The notes beneath the pieces were generated by a model that had not been told where the DNA came from, did no database searches, and worked only from the letters and a program-made list of their open reading frames with translations. A program made the translations under genes and the position numbers. Positions 15,394 to 22,994 of a stretch of 26,946 nt of DNA are shown in pieces. Numbering within the stretch: position 1 is the stretch's first letter; each line of letters starts with the position of its first letter. This stretch comes from Actinomycetota bacterium (GTDB lineage: Bacteria; Actinomycetota; Actinomycetes; Nanopelagicales; Nanopelagicaceae), in assembly GCA_009702205.1 (NCBI GenBank), contig WLIM01000004.1, positions 1 through 26,946 on the forward strand. Reading direction: 5' to 3'.

Positions 15394-16014
15394 CTAACCA
15401 GCCTTTTTGAGTTCAATAACTCGCGATAGCGGCAAATCGCCTAAATTGATTTCATGAACCTCGGATTTAGCTACCTTCTTAAAGACTTTTGTGGCCTCAA
15501 GCTTTGCTGCCTCGAGTTCTGCCGCGGCGCTCTCACCCTTCATTGCCAAAAGTGAGCCGCCTCCCATAACTAGGTGCCACGAGACCGTTGCCAATTTTGG
15601 AAGTGGGGCAACTGCGCGGGCTGTTACATAGTTAAAACCACCCTTAAACGACTCAGCTCTACCCCTTTTTACTGAAATATCGATCCCGAGCTCGGCAACG
15701 ACCTCTTCTAGAAAATCAATACGGCGTTGGAGCGGTTCAAGCAGGGTCACTTTGAGATCTGGCCTGGCTAGCGCAATAACAATTCCGGGAAGTCCTGCCC
15801 CTGATCCGATATCTAAGAGCGAGCTACCTTCTGAGATAAGCGTGGTGACTGGGATGCAGTTCGCAATATGGCGCTCCCAAATAATTTCGCCCTCTTTTGG
15901 GCCAACAAGGCCTCGCTCAATTCCCCAAGTTGCCAAAATTTCGGCATATCTAGCTACCTCTCCTTGGCGCTCGCCAAAGTAGGCAGAGATTAAGGTTTCA
16001 CGTGAAACGCTCAT
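15394..16014 (-). CDS. rsmG: 16S rRNA (guanine-N7) methyltransferase RsmG
   Basis: This 206-residue Rossmann-fold methyltransferase (formerly GidB) methylates G527 of 16S rRNA. The SAM motif is LLDIGSGAGLPGIVIALARP, near residues 66-85, followed by VTLLEP. The central YVTARAVAPLPKL is characteristic of the family. The N-terminus MSVSRETL is encoded over a parS palindrome, as in many bacteria. The ATG has no Shine-Dalgarno (CUCCCCCUAUAA upstream), 21 bases after jag. It sits in the conserved jag-rsmG-parA-parB order. Confidence 0.96.
   Translation of the reverse strand: MSVSRETLISAYFGERQGEVARYAEILATWGIERGLVGPKEGEIIWERHIANCIPVTTLISEGSSLLDIGSGAGLPGIVIALARPDLKVTLLEPLQRRIDFLEEVVAELGIDISVKRGRAESFKGGFNYVTARAVAPLPKLATVSWHLVMGGGSLLAMKGESAAAELEAAKLEATKVFKKVAKSEVHEINLGDLPLSRVIELKKAG
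15994..16009. other. parS: parS site in the 5' codons of rsmG (14/16, perfect core)
   Basis: GGTTTCACGTGAAACG contains the perfect 14-base palindrome GTTTCACGTGAAAC. Only the two outer bases differ from TGTTTCACGTGAAACA. It lies in rsmG codons 2-7 (SVSRET), about 630 bases from the other site and about 2.6 kb from dnaA. Confidence 0.92.
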
Positions 16015-16035
16015 TTATAGGGGGAGCTTAAAAGC

Positions 16036-16521
16036 TTATTCGGGCAGAACTACAACACAGCGATTTGGGTCTTCGCCCTCTGATTCGCTGGTTAGGCCGA
16101 TCTCTTGGATCGTGTCGTGAACAACCTTGCGTTCAAAGGCGTTCATTGGGCGCAACTTCACGCTCTCGCCAGATGCCTTAACCTGTTCAGCGATTTCGTG
16201 GGCTAGTTTGGCTAGCTCCTCTTTTTTCTCGCCGCGGAAGTTATCAATATCAAGCATTAATCGTGAGCGCTCGCCGGTAGATGTTTGAACCGCAAGGCGG
16301 GTTAGCTCTTGAATCGCATCTAGAACCTCGCCGCGATCTCCTACTAAGTGTCCAAGGGCGCCGCCGGCAATAGCCAGGGAGGCGCGGTCATTCTCTACAT
16401 CGATATCAATGTCGCCATCAAGGTCGGCAATATCAAGTAGGGCTTCTAAGTAGTCAGCTGCAACATCGCCCTCTTCTTCAAGGCGGGCAACCAGGGACTT
16501 CTTCTCTACTACTTCGCTCAT
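16036..16521 (-). CDS. jag: Jag/KhpB-type RNA-binding protein (KH and R3H domains)
   Basis: This 161-residue protein has an acidic N-terminal part, a KH domain with GxxG loop GDRG (about residues 81-84; LVGDRGEVLDAIQELTR) and a C-terminal R3H domain with R-K-V-V-H in AFERKVVHDTIQE. It lacks the separate Jag-N domain, as usual for the actinobacterial form (Rv3920c). The family binds RNA and in Firmicutes affects cell elongation and division; its targets here are unknown. A strong Shine-Dalgarno (AAAGGAGAG) precedes the ATG. The 79-base spacer after yidC contains an unusual 9-base tandem repeat, which would lie in the jag leader or intercistronic RNA. Confidence 0.93.
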   Translation of the reverse strand: MSEVVEKKSLVARLEEEGDVAADYLEALLDIADLDGDIDIDVENDRASLAIAGGALGHLVGDRGEVLDAIQELTRLAVQTSTGERSRLMLDIDNFRGEKKEELAKLAHEIAEQVKASGESVKLRPMNAFERKVVHDTIQEIGLTSESEGEDPNRCVVVLPE

Positions 16522-16552
16522 TTATCTCTCCTTTTGTTGATGAAAGTTAGTT

Positions 16553-16597
16553 TTATCTGTTTTAACCGATATATCTGATATGACCGATAAGTCCGAT
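16553..16597. repeat. Five degenerate 9-bp tandem repeats in the yidC-jag spacer
   Basis: The plus strand reads TTATCTGTT, a one-base break, TTAACCGAT, ATATCTGAT, ATGACCGAT, AAGTCCGAT. Four contiguous units (16562-16597) share C-C/T-G-A-T at the same place; the first copy is weaker. In the transcript (minus strand) this becomes AUCGG/AUCAG every nine bases. It is non-coding, just after the yidC stop (TAG followed at once by TAA). Confidence 0.7.
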
Positions 16598-16600
16598 TTA

Positions 16601-17521
16601 CTACTTCTTCTTTTTCTTCTTCTTTGAAGGCTGTTGGCGTTGGCCAATTGCGGGATCAATTTGGGTGGTGCCTGACTCTTCAGTTGTTTCTGGAAGAACG
16701 CCGCTATCTTTATTTTTTGCTGCGCGCTTTTTCATTAACTCTTCATACGCAGGTGATCCTGGGGTTGGGTTTCTTTTAATTACATAAAATTGTTGACCAA
16801 ATGTCCACAAGTTTGTTGTTGACCAATAAATTAAAACACCGACTGGGAAGTTAACACCAGAGACTGCGAAAATTACTGGAAATACATAAAGCATAATTTT
16901 TTGTTGTTGCAACATCATATTGTTTGAGGAATCCATTTTTGGCATTCCTTTAACCATCAACTGACGTTGTGTAGTGAAAGTTGTAGCTGACATAAAGATA
17001 ATAAGTGCAACAGTTACTAATTTTGTTTGGGTATTTGTATTTGAACTTAAGAAGGTGCTTGAAAGATTTGCTCCAAAGAATTTGGCTTGTTGGGCTGAAA
17101 CCAATAGGTCGCCTTTGAGAAATCCGTGAGGTGTATTTCTAGCAATTCCATTTAGAACAGTAAATAGCGCGAAGAAAATCGGGGCTTGGGCAAGTATTGG
17201 AAAGCATGAAGCTAGTGGATTAGTTTTGTGTTCCTTGTAAAGCTTCATCATCTCTTCTGATTGCTTTTGGCGATCATCTTTATGCTTCTTCTGAATTTCC
17301 TTCATGTGTGGTTGAAGCGCAGTTAAAGCACGTTGGCTTTTAATCTGCTTCACAAATAGTGGAATTAAAATGATTCTGATAAGTATTACAAGTCCAATGA
17401 TTGAAAGGCTCCACTTAATACTTTCGTGTGAGTCCTTACCAACTACATAACCAAGTAAAGAATGGAAAGTTACAATTACCCAAGAAACAGCGAAATACAA
17501 GGGGTTTAGGATTGTTCCCAT
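16601..17521 (-). CDS. yidC: Membrane protein insertase YidC/Oxa1
   Basis: This 306-residue insertase has the short, Gram-positive/actinobacterial layout without the large periplasmic domain of E. coli YidC. There are about five membrane segments, starting with LGYVVGKD and LSIIGLVILIRIILIPLFVKQIK, whose arginine fits the hydrophilic-groove residue. The cytoplasmic hairpin ALQPHMKEIQKKHKDDRQKQSEEMMKLYKEHK precedes NPLASCFPILAQAPIFFALF, a strongly conserved stretch. The C-terminus ends with seven lysines, which could contact the ribosome. It inserts membrane proteins with or without SecYEG. Its start overlaps the yidD stop (TAATG). Confidence 0.97.
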   Translation of the reverse strand: MGTILNPLYFAVSWVIVTFHSLLGYVVGKDSHESIKWSLSIIGLVILIRIILIPLFVKQIKSQRALTALQPHMKEIQKKHKDDRQKQSEEMMKLYKEHKTNPLASCFPILAQAPIFFALFTVLNGIARNTPHGFLKGDLLVSAQQAKFFGANLSSTFLSSNTNTQTKLVTVALIIFMSATTFTTQRQLMVKGMPKMDSSNNMMLQQQKIMLYVFPVIFAVSGVNFPVGVLIYWSTTNLWTFGQQFYVIKRNPTPGSPAYEELMKKRAAKNKDSGVLPETTEESGTTQIDPAIGQRQQPSKKKKKKK

Positions 17522-17766
17522 TAGTTAGCTCCAGTTTTTATTGGTTGTTTTGAACTCTTTGTTAAAACATAATCCACGCCGCCGTGTGACCATGGGTTGC
17601 AGCGAACTAATCGCCAGGCCGCCATTGCAAAACCGCGCACTCCGTATTCGGTCACGGCATCTGCTGCATATTTAGAGCAGCTTGGGTAGTACTTGCAACG
17701 AGGTCCAAACATTGGCGATATCCAAGTTTGATAAAACTTAATAAGCGCTGCAAAAGTTTTTCTCAT
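17521..17766 (-). CDS. yidD: YidD, membrane protein insertion efficiency factor
   Basis: This 81-residue protein has the family core FYQTWISPMFGPRCKYYPSCSKYAADAV with three conserved cysteines (C24, C30 and, after WRLVR, C56) and HGGVDYV. YidD assists membrane protein insertion and sits between rnpA and yidC in most bacteria. An N-terminal amphipathic helix is likely. It overlaps rnpA by four bases and yidC by one, consistent with coupled translation. Confidence 0.96.
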   Translation of the reverse strand: MRKTFAALIKFYQTWISPMFGPRCKYYPSCSKYAADAVTEYGVRGFAMAAWRLVRCNPWSHGGVDYVLTKSSKQPIKTGAN

Positions 17767-18104
17767 GCGCTCACCAGGGCTTTGGAAATAACTTTTGGCA
17801 TTAGATCGTTTAGCTCGGTTTCATAGTTTGGTTGGTTTCGAAGGACTCGAACCACAACTTGGCTACTTGTTGGAATATTTTGTAAGTGCCCGGAGATTAG
17901 GTGACGAATCTGGCGAGATACTCGGTGGCGAACAACAGAGCCACCTACAGATTTGTTCACAATTAATCCAACTTGGGGGTCGTTTAAATTACTTAAGTTG
18001 GTTCGAAGGTAGACGACAAGTGAAAGTGATGTTGCCCGAACGCCAGTTTTTGTAGTTAGAGCAAAATCTTTACTTGCACGCAACCGATTTTTGGTTGGAA
18101 GCAC
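17763..18104 (-). CDS. rnpA: Ribonuclease P protein component
   Basis: This 113-residue basic protein is the protein subunit of RNase P, which trims the 5' leader of tRNA precursors. It begins MLPTKNRLRASKDFALTTKTG, the usual central-cleft N-terminus. The RNR-type motif is KSVGGSVVRHRVSRQIRHLI (about residues 50-69); the most common N-R-x-x-R reads V-R-H-R-V-S-R here, as in many actinobacteria. The start is GTG. It lies 12 bases after rpmH, the usual pair. Confidence 0.96.
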   Translation of the reverse strand: MLPTKNRLRASKDFALTTKTGVRATSLSLVVYLRTNLSNLNDPQVGLIVNKSVGGSVVRHRVSRQIRHLISGHLQNIPTSSQVVVRVLRNQPNYETELNDLMPKVISKALVSA

Positions 18105-18116
18105 GGTTATCGGCGA

Positions 18117-18254
18117 TTAAGCAGAGATACGTGTGCGACCCTTAGCGCGACGAGAAGCTAGAACAGCTCTTCCGCCACGTGTTGCCATGCGAGCACGGAA
18201 ACCGTGCTTCTTCGCGCGCTTGCGAACGTTAGGTTGAAATGTGCGCTTTGACAT
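18117..18254 (-). CDS. rpmH: 50S ribosomal protein L34
   Basis: This 45-residue, highly basic protein reads MSKRTFQPNVRKRAKKHGFR and onward, the near-invariant L34 sequence. An in-frame upstream ATG at 18311 is rejected. The ATG at 18254 has a perfect Shine-Dalgarno (AGAAGGAG) five bases before it and matches the family start. It heads the leftward rpmH-rnpA-yidD-yidC-jag-rsmG-parA-parB run. The leader carries a small hairpin (ACAGG, loop, CCTGT; 18289-18303). Confidence 0.98.
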   Translation of the reverse strand: MSKRTFQPNVRKRAKKHGFRARMATRGGRAVLASRRAKGRTRISA

Positions 18255-18594
18255 GAAACTCCTTCTAAAACCTTCGGGGATCTCTCCTACAGGAATTACC
18301 TGTTGGGTCACATATGTATTAGTAATGAATGAGGGAGTTAGGTTACGGCCACCTGTGGATGGGGGTCAAACTCGTATTTCGTCTTAGGTAGAGGTTGGGA
18401 AGGGGTTGGCCTGGCTAGCAGCAGATTTGTGGATAACCACTTGCAATTTCCTGGGAATGCCCCTACTTTCGCCCTCTATCCACAGAAATGTGGGCCCAAA
18501 AGGCTCAAGTTTTGGTTTAGACCACAGGCTGTGGATAACCCTGTGGAAAGGTCCAATTGCGGATATTCACAGGTTTAAATGATTAGGGGTCCCC
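18255..18594. promoter_or_regulatory. rpmH-dnaA divergent region with a DnaA-box cluster
   Basis: This 340-base gap holds the promoters of rpmH (AT-rich minus-strand TACTAATACATATG near 18311-18324) and of dnaA. It contains two perfect DnaA boxes (TGTGGATAA at 18428-18436 and 18530-18538), one 8/9 box on the other strand (CTATCCACA, 18476-18484) and weaker 7/9 boxes at 18354-18362 (TGTGGATGG), 18542-18550 (TGTGGAAAG) and 18563-18571 (ATATTCACA). The cluster next to dnaA suggests DnaA autoregulation, or part of a bipartite origin with the dnaA-dnaN gap. Confidence 0.8.
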
Positions 18595-19998
18595 ATGGCG
18601 CTACTTGAAGTTGATGATTTAACCACCCTTTGGGGAGCAGTTATTGCTGAGGTTTCTATCGAGTCGCCACAACATCGAGCGTTTCTCTCTCTAACAAAAC
18701 CACTTGGGTTAATTCAAAACGAGGGCGGATCTAATTTACTGCTTTCAGCTCCAAATGCTTTTGCGAAAGATGTTCTAGAGACCAGATTGCGCGCGATTTT
18801 AAATGAAGCGCTCTCTTTAAAGTTAGATCAAAAAATAAATATTGCAGTAACAATTGATGAAACCCTTCAAGATAATTCTGTTGAGGAAGTAGTTGATCCA
18901 ATTGTTGAACAACAACCTAAATCGGGAACTGGCCGCGATACAAAATCTTCGGCGTCTGCAGAGCCAAGCCAATTAAACCCGCGTTATATTTTTGAAACTT
19001 TTGTTATTGGCGCATCTAATAGATTTGCTCATGCTGCAGCTGTCGCTGTTGCTGAAGCACCAGCCAAGGCTTACAACCCATTGTTTATTTACGGTGAGTC
19101 TGGCCTAGGGAAAACCCACTTATTACACGCTATTGGGGCTTATGCCAAAGAGCTTTACGGAAGTGTGCGTGTTCGTTATGTTTCAAGCGAAGAATTCACG
19201 AACGACTTCATTAACTCGATTCGTGATGACAAGGCTTCGGTTTTCCAGCGCCGTTATCGCGATCTAGATGTTCTGCTTGTAGATGACATTCAATTCTTGG
19301 AAAACAAAGAACGTACTCAGGAAGAGTTCTTCCACACTTTCAACACTTTATATAACGCCAATAAGCAAATTGTTATTTCAAGTGACCGACCACCAAAACA
19401 ATTAACAACTTTGGAAGATCGTTTACGTAGTCGATTTGAGTGGGGTCTTATTACAGACATTCAACCGCCAGAACTTGAAACCCGAATTGCAATTCTTCGC
19501 AAGAAGGCAGCTCAAGATAAGTTAAATGCGCCGGATGATGTTCTTGAATATATTGCAAGTAAAATTTCTTCAAACATTCGTGAATTAGAAGGCGCTTTAA
19601 TTCGTGTTACAGCATTCGCATCCTTAAATCGCCAAGCTGTTGATTTAGGTTTGGCTGAAATTGTTTTGAAGGATTTAATCCCCGAAGCTGGTGGTCCAGA
19701 AATCACAGCGACGACAATCATGGCTCAGACCGCGACCTACTTCAGCCTCACCTTGGATGACCTTTGTGGAACTTCAAGATCTCGGGTTTTGGTCAACGCC
19801 CGCCAGATCGCAATGTATTTATGCCGCGAGTTAACAGAGCTCTCACTTCCAAAAATTGGCCAAACTTTCGGCGGCCGCGACCATACAACCGTTATGCACG
19901 CCGATCGCAAGATTCGCCAATTAATGGCCGAGCGCCGGTCTATCTATAACCAAGTCACTGAGTTGACCAACAGAATCAAGCTTCAAGCTAAAAACTAA
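18595..19998 (+). CDS. dnaA: Chromosomal replication initiator DnaA
   Basis: This 467-residue initiator binds DnaA boxes and melts oriC. Domain I spans about residues 1-95. The domain II linker is short (about 96-132). The AAA+ domain III has Walker A GESGLGKT (167-174), Walker B LLVDDIQFL and sensor 2 region SNIRELEGALIR. Domain IV carries the DNA-binding signature FGGRDHTTVMHADRKI (about 425-440). Streptomyces and Mycobacterium DnaA are longer mainly in domain II. The ATG follows a GC-rich AGGGGTCCCC, which gives a modest Shine-Dalgarno. DnaA-box clusters flank the gene on both sides. Confidence 0.99.
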   Translation: MALLEVDDLTTLWGAVIAEVSIESPQHRAFLSLTKPLGLIQNEGGSNLLLSAPNAFAKDVLETRLRAILNEALSLKLDQKINIAVTIDETLQDNSVEEVVDPIVEQQPKSGTGRDTKSSASAEPSQLNPRYIFETFVIGASNRFAHAAAVAVAEAPAKAYNPLFIYGESGLGKTHLLHAIGAYAKELYGSVRVRYVSSEEFTNDFINSIRDDKASVFQRRYRDLDVLLVDDIQFLENKERTQEEFFHTFNTLYNANKQIVISSDRPPKQLTTLEDRLRSRFEWGLITDIQPPELETRIAILRKKAAQDKLNAPDDVLEYIASKISSNIRELEGALIRVTAFASLNRQAVDLGLAEIVLKDLIPEAGGPEITATTIMAQTATYFSLTLDDLCGTSRSRVLVNARQIAMYLCRELTELSLPKIGQTFGGRDHTTVMHADRKIRQLMAERRSIYNQVTELTNRIKLQAKN

Positions 19999-20292
19999 TT
20001 ACAAAAGTTGTGTAGAAAGTTACCCTCAACTTGGGGATAACTTGGGGATAAGTGTGGAAAAGAAGGTTTGGGGGGTGTGGGAATGGTGTCAGTGTTAGAA
20101 GTTAACCTTGGTTATCCACGCTCCGCCCACAGCCTTAAAGAGCAAGGATTACAGTGTGTGACCTGGGGTTATGCAAGATATCCACAGGATTTAACTCTAG
20201 TTACTACGAATACTTATATTAAATAGAAAAGGTTGGGGATTGGCGAACCTGTGTGGGTTTGCTAACTGCCCCCAAGAAGGAAGGATAGAGGG
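19999..20292. other. oriC: Predicted oriC (dnaA-dnaN intergenic region)
   Basis: This 294-base gap contains DnaA boxes in both orientations. Three same-strand 8/9 boxes are helically phased: TGGGGATAA at 20032-20040 and 20043-20051 inside an exact tandem 11-mer (CTTGGGGATAA), then TGTGGAAAA at 20053-20061. Opposite-strand 8/9 boxes are TTATCCACG (20112-20120) and ATATCCACA (20178-20186). An AT-rich stretch follows at 20187-20230. The right end has the dnaN leader with a likely -10 (TATATT, 20215-20220) and a strong AAGGAAGG Shine-Dalgarno. Actinobacterial origins usually lie here. Confidence 0.85.
20187..20230. other. Candidate DNA unwinding element
   Basis: This AT-rich stretch lies immediately after the last DnaA box (20178-20186). 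The bottom strand read 3' to 5' from 20201 gives AAT GAT, which fits two DnaA-trio units (3'-[G/A]AT-5'), followed by imperfect units. It also overlaps the likely dnaN promoter. The position is right, but the trio match is short. Confidence 0.45.
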
Positions 20293-21420
20293 ATGAAGTT
20301 TGTTGTTGAACGCGATCCGTTGATCGATGCTGTTAATTGGGTTGCCCGCAGCCTTTCGTCTAGACCTATCCAAACTGCCCTACTAGGAATCATGATTGAT
20401 GTTACAGATTCAATAACACTCACTGGTTCTGACTTAGAAACTTCAACCAAAGCAATCATTAATGCGGATATTGCAACAAAAGGAAAAGTCTTAGTTCCAG
20501 GAAGATTGCTTGCAGAAATTGCTAGATCTCTTCCGGCAAAACCTGTCACATTTGTCTTAGACGGCACAAGAGTTTTAGTTACTGCAGGGAGCGCGAAATT
20601 TACCCTCCCAACTCTGCCTGTAAACGAATACCCAAATCTTCCAACTCTCCCACAAGCAGCTGGTGAAATTCCAGGGGACGTGTTTGCAACAGCGGTCCAC
20701 CAAGTAGCTGTCGCGGCAGGCAAAGACGATTCACTCCCAACACTTACTGGCGTGCATATTGAAATGAACAAATCAACAATCACTCTTGCGGCCACTGATC
20801 GCTACCGCCTTGCAGTAAAAGAAATTAACTGGAGTCCTAAAGATCAAAACTTGGAAGCGTCAACACTTCTTCGCGCTCGCACACTTGTAGATGCAGCAAA
20901 ATCTTTAACAGGCAGCGGGCAAATAACATTTGCGCTTTCCCCAACAGCATCAAATGAAAAACTTGTAGGTTTTGTTTCAGATGAAAAAACTATGACTTCA
21001 AGAACACTAGATGGCAGCTTCCCACCATTTAGACATTTGCTTCCATCTGAATCTACTGCCGAAGCAACCATTGAAGTTGCACCATTTTTGGATTCAGTTC
21101 GCCGCGTAGCACTAGTGACTGACAAGACCGTCCCACTTCGTTTGGTTTTCGCAAACAACACACTTCAATTAGAAGCTGGAACCGGGGAAGATGCACAAGC
21201 AACAGAAGAGTTAAATATTAACTATTCTGGGGAAAATATAAACATTGCTTTTAACCCAACATTTTTAACAGATGGGCTACAAGCTATCAACTCACCATTT
21301 GTTCACATTTCATTTACAGGCGATAAGAAACCAGCAGTACTTACTGGAAAATCTGAACCAAGCGGTGCAATAAATAACTCTTACAAGTATTTATTAATGC
21401 CTATGCGCTACACCTCTTAG
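20293..21420 (+). CDS. dnaN: DNA polymerase III beta subunit (sliding clamp)
   Basis: This 375-residue protein forms the ring that tethers the replicative polymerase. It begins MKFVVERDPLIDAVNWVARSL and has three repeated clamp folds. It ends with the conserved clamp C-terminus YKYLLMPMRYTS, part of the protein-binding pocket. A strong Shine-Dalgarno (GGAAGGATAGAGGG) precedes the ATG. It lies directly right of the predicted oriC. The gnd gene found between dnaN and recF in Streptomyces and mycobacteria is absent; recF starts 20 bases after the stop. Confidence 0.98.
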   Translation: MKFVVERDPLIDAVNWVARSLSSRPIQTALLGIMIDVTDSITLTGSDLETSTKAIINADIATKGKVLVPGRLLAEIARSLPAKPVTFVLDGTRVLVTAGSAKFTLPTLPVNEYPNLPTLPQAAGEIPGDVFATAVHQVAVAAGKDDSLPTLTGVHIEMNKSTITLAATDRYRLAVKEINWSPKDQNLEASTLLRARTLVDAAKSLTGSGQITFALSPTASNEKLVGFVSDEKTMTSRTLDGSFPPFRHLLPSESTAEATIEVAPFLDSVRRVALVTDKTVPLRLVFANNTLQLEAGTGEDAQATEELNINYSGENINIAFNPTFLTDGLQAINSPFVHISFTGDKKPAVLTGKSEPSGAINNSYKYLLMPMRYTS

Positions 21421-21437
21421 TAAAAACTAGTAAAAAC
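21418..21437 (+). repeat. Exact tandem 10-mer across the dnaN stop codon
   Basis: TAGTAAAAAC occurs twice in direct tandem. The first TAG is the dnaN stop codon and the second copy fills most of the gap to the recF GTG. It looks like a local duplication. Confidence 0.7.
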
Positions 21438-21440
21438 AAA

Positions 21441-22541
21441 GTGTTTATTTCAAACCTGTCACTAACAACATTTAGGTCCTATAAATCCCTAGATCTAGAT
21501 TTAGCCCCAGGAATTTCAATATTCATTGGGCGCAATGGTGAGGGCAAGACAAACATTATTGAATCAATTCTCTATCTCTCATTTCTCTCGTCACATCGAG
21601 TATCTGGAGACCAACCACTTGTTCAACTCGGCAGTGCATCAGCATATGTACGAGCAAAAACTCAATTGCCAGACCGCGAAGTATTGGTTGAGTTAGAAAT
21701 TAATAGCGAGCGAGCTAACCGGGCCCGCATCAATCAAAACCCAGTTCGAAGCCAGAAAGAAATCTTTGGAATCGTGCAAGCAATTTACTTCTCACCCGAG
21801 GATTTAGATTTAGTTCGCGGCGACCCAAGTGAACGCCGCAAATTTATAGATCAACTGTTAATTTTACGGTCCCCACGCATGGCAGGCGTTATCTCTGATT
21901 ATGAACGAGCGGTAAGACAACGGAACTCACTTTTAAAATCTAGGGCCGGAACCGAATCGCTTGCGGCTTGGGATGAGCAAGTTGCAAATTTCGGTGGAGA
22001 AATCATCGCTGCAAGGTTGCAGGCACTTAAAGATTTCGAACCAATATTTCAAGAGATCTATCGAGACATTTCTTCAGAAAAACCAGCATCAATAAACTAC
22101 AAATCAAGCATTGAAGAGCCAACACTTATTGCTTTAGAGAACACATCTAAAATATTAGATCGTATGCGCATGACTAGAGCTGCTGAGATTGAACGAGGGC
22201 TGACTTTAACCGGCCCACATCGCGATGATTTAATTTTAAATCTAGGCGAACATTTAGTTAAAGGCTATGCAAGCCACGGCGAATCCTGGTCAATCGCACT
22301 AAGTCTAAAACTTGCCACATATCAATTGTTGGAAAAAGATGGTTTAAAACCAATTTTAATTTTGGATGATGTTTTCTCCGAATTAGATGAAGAACGCAGA
22401 GTTCATTTAATTAAATTAGCTAAATCGGCAGAACAAACTTTCATCACTGTCGCAGTAGAAAATGATTTACCAAAAGAGTTGTCAGGAGACAGGTATCTTG
22501 TAAAATCAGGACATGTTTCTAAAATTGCGGCAGGTGAATAA
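21441..22541 (+). CDS. recF: DNA replication and repair protein RecF
   Basis: This 366-residue SMC-like ATPase works with RecO and RecR to load RecA at gaps. Walker A is GRNGEGKT (30-37), the signature region is LTGPHRDDLILNL with the downstream ASHGESWSIALSLKLA, and Walker B is PILILDDVFSELD. The start is GTG, 20 bases after dnaN, with only a weak purine stretch before it. Its stop is followed at once by the dciA ATG (TAA-ATG), indicating coupling. Confidence 0.97.
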   Translation: MFISNLSLTTFRSYKSLDLDLAPGISIFIGRNGEGKTNIIESILYLSFLSSHRVSGDQPLVQLGSASAYVRAKTQLPDREVLVELEINSERANRARINQNPVRSQKEIFGIVQAIYFSPEDLDLVRGDPSERRKFIDQLLILRSPRMAGVISDYERAVRQRNSLLKSRAGTESLAAWDEQVANFGGEIIAARLQALKDFEPIFQEIYRDISSEKPASINYKSSIEEPTLIALENTSKILDRMRMTRAAEIERGLTLTGPHRDDLILNLGEHLVKGYASHGESWSIALSLKLATYQLLEKDGLKPILILDDVFSELDEERRVHLIKLAKSAEQTFITVAVENDLPKELSGDRYLVKSGHVSKIAAGE

Positions 22542-22994
22542 ATGGCGCGCGATTTAGCAAAAGAGCTTTACCGAGCATTTAGAAATCAACCCCGGAGAAA
22601 TAAAATAACCGAAAGCTCTGAAGTGCGTGGGCATGTAACAGACCCACAATCAATTGGATCGGTATTAGACGAACTTGTTGTTTCACGCGATTGGCGACAA
22701 GGGCTAGCCGAAGGAAATATCTTTATAGATTGGGAAAAAATTGTTGGCGCTGAAATTGCCGGCCATTCAACACCAATCTCTCTTCTTGAAGGAGTTCTAA
22801 CAATTCAAACTTCTTCAACCGCATGGGCAACGCAACTAAATTTAATATCATCAGATTTATTGAAAACAATAAGCAGCTCCGCCCCTGGCGCGCTTGTAGA
22901 AAAACTGACTTTAATCGGCCCCCATGCACCTACGTGGAAGAAGGGCCTGCGAACTATCCGCGGCGCCAAGGGCCCGCGCGATACCTACGGTTAA
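22542..22994 (+). CDS. dciA: DciA-type (DUF721) replicative helicase loader
   Basis: This 150-residue protein matches the actinobacterial DUF721 family between recF and gyrB (Rv0004 in M. tuberculosis). The core reads WEKIVGAEIAGHSTPISLLEGVLTIQTSSTAWATQL (about residues 64-99), and the C-terminus GPHAPTWKKGLRTIRGAKGPRDTYG is diagnostic. DciA loads or activates the DnaB helicase in bacteria without DnaC or DnaI. The N-terminal 45 residues are basic and probably disordered. It starts immediately after the recF stop. Confidence 0.94.
   Translation: MARDLAKELYRAFRNQPRRNKITESSEVRGHVTDPQSIGSVLDELVVSRDWRQGLAEGNIFIDWEKIVGAEIAGHSTPISLLEGVLTIQTSSTAWATQLNLISSDLLKTISSSAPGALVEKLTLIGPHAPTWKKGLRTIRGAKGPRDTYG

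Noticed and set aside
18165..18185. CACGTG in rpmH as a parS site
   Set aside because: The flanks (CGCCACGTGTTG) do not fit TGTTTCACGTGAAACA; it is ordinary L34 coding sequence.
18255..18311. 19-residue N-terminal extension of L34
   Set aside because: L34 is nearly invariant and begins MSKRTFQPN; the Shine-Dalgarno is placed for the ATG at 18254.
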